From CALOCN01 sp942491735 (GTDB lineage Bacteria; Eisenbacteria; RBG-16-71-46; JABDJR01): a stretch of DNA of 64,000 nucleotides. Shown piece after piece: positions 63,664 through 64,000 of this stretch. Made by a program: the position numbers and the translations under genes. How positions within the stretch are numbered: position 1 is the stretch's first letter; each line of letters starts with the position of its first letter. Under the pieces are notes generated by a model that was not told the origin of the DNA, made no database searches, and was given only the letters and a program-made list of their open reading frames with translations. The DNA is taken from the NCBI GenBank assembly GCA_942491735.1, contig CALOCN010000014.1, positions 744,001-808,000 of the forward strand. Direction: 5' to 3'.

Positions 63664-64000
63664 ATGTTCGAACAACTCTCCTCCAAATTCGACGATGTGT
63701 TCCGCAAGCTCTCGGGACGGGGCTCGCTCACCGAGGACAACATCAAGGACGGCCTGCGCGAGGTGCGGCGGGCCCTCCTTGAGGCCGACGTCAACTTCAA
63801 GGTGGCCAAGGACTTCGTGAAGTCCGTGGAAGCCAAGGCGGTAGGCCAGGACGCGGTGAAGGGGATCCGTCCCGCGCAACAGATCGTCAAGGTCGTGCAC
63901 GAGGAAATGGTGGCGCTGCTCGGCGGCACCCATCGTGCGCTGGCCCAGGCCCCCCACCCGCCGCTGGTGGTGATGGTGTGTGGGCTCCAGGGATCGGGGA
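63664..64000 (+). CDS. ffh: Signal recognition particle protein Ffh, 5' part
   Basis: First 112 codons. Begins MFEQLSSKFDDVFRKLSGRG, the standard Ffh N domain, with REVRRALLEADVNFKVAKDF. The last visible residues are VMVCGLQGSG, the G1 loop of the SRP GTPase. It targets signal-peptide proteins to SecYEG with 4.5S RNA. The right window edge cuts the gene. Confidence 0.95.
   Translation, partial: MFEQLSSKFDDVFRKLSGRGSLTEDNIKDGLREVRRALLEADVNFKVAKDFVKSVEAKAVGQDAVKGIRPAQQIVKVVHEEMVALLGGTHRALAQAPHPPLVVMVCGLQGSG

Overview
The window is GC-rich bacterial chromosome with very tight gene packing: many neighbouring genes overlap by 1 to 14 bases, often as ATGA or GTGA. No tRNA, rRNA, CRISPR array or insertion sequence was seen. 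The secreted proteins carry FlgD-like or type-IX-like C-terminal beta domains. There are LVIVD and two-component propeller repeats, a short exosortase of the XrtH type, TPR-linked Ser/Thr kinases and dockerin/cohesin-like modules. This mix suggests a metagenome-derived member of the FCB-related lineages (Eisenbacteria, Krumholzibacteria, Latescibacteria or Gemmatimonadota type). That placement is inference, not a measured result.

Layout. 1-6.1 kb: a class V aminotransferase running off the left edge, two membrane proteins, a MOSC protein, a thioredoxin-like ferredoxin, a DUF1287 protein, DinB, DUF2277 and a methyltransferase. 6.1-13.3 kb: an RRM RNA-binding protein with its own leader and terminator, then a long overlapping operon of small metabolic enzymes. 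13.3-15.7 kb: divergent hydroxypyruvate/glyoxylate reductase and glycerate 2-kinase. 15.8-23.5 kb: a signalling block with a receiver-only regulator coupled to a giant LVIVD secreted protein, a propeller histidine kinase and its NarL-type regulator. 23.5-27.9 kb (minus): a GT39-like/TPR protein, an alcohol dehydrogenase and a MATE transporter. 28.0-32.8 kb: an exosortase H-like enzyme with its companion membrane protein, an S41 peptidase, and secreted proteins. Two of these secreted proteins end in the same SSWGLIKS tail.

32.9-40.6 kb encodes a complete-looking reductive pyrimidine degradation route: PreT/PreA dihydropyrimidine dehydrogenase, dihydropyrimidinase, beta-ureidopropionase-like nitrilase, class III aminotransferase and a CoA-acylating semialdehyde dehydrogenase. 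A uracil/xanthine permease lies nearby at 44.8-46.2 kb. About 34.0-37.4 kb of this block is full of frameshifts, while the genes on either side are clean.

40.7-42.7 kb: an ECF sigma factor, a tiny partner, an MscS-type channel and a lipoprotein. 42.7-44.8 kb is a compositionally different, retron-like cassette on the minus strand. In transcription order it has a TTGACA promoter, a highly structured leader of roughly 370 bases, a 71-aa basic protein, a perfect 15-bp hairpin, an XRE regulator and a retron-type reverse transcriptase. This is the best candidate for an undescribed system here. 44.8-54.6 kb (minus): the permease, a kinase/TPR protein with its ECF sigma factor, a phosphodiesterase-EEP fusion and an ankyrin protein. 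54.8-63.5 kb (minus): a packed secreted-protein operon with a dockerin-bearing subtilisin, a cohesin-like partner, a prodomain-like lipoprotein and Ig-type lipoproteins. At the right edge Ffh begins on the plus strand.
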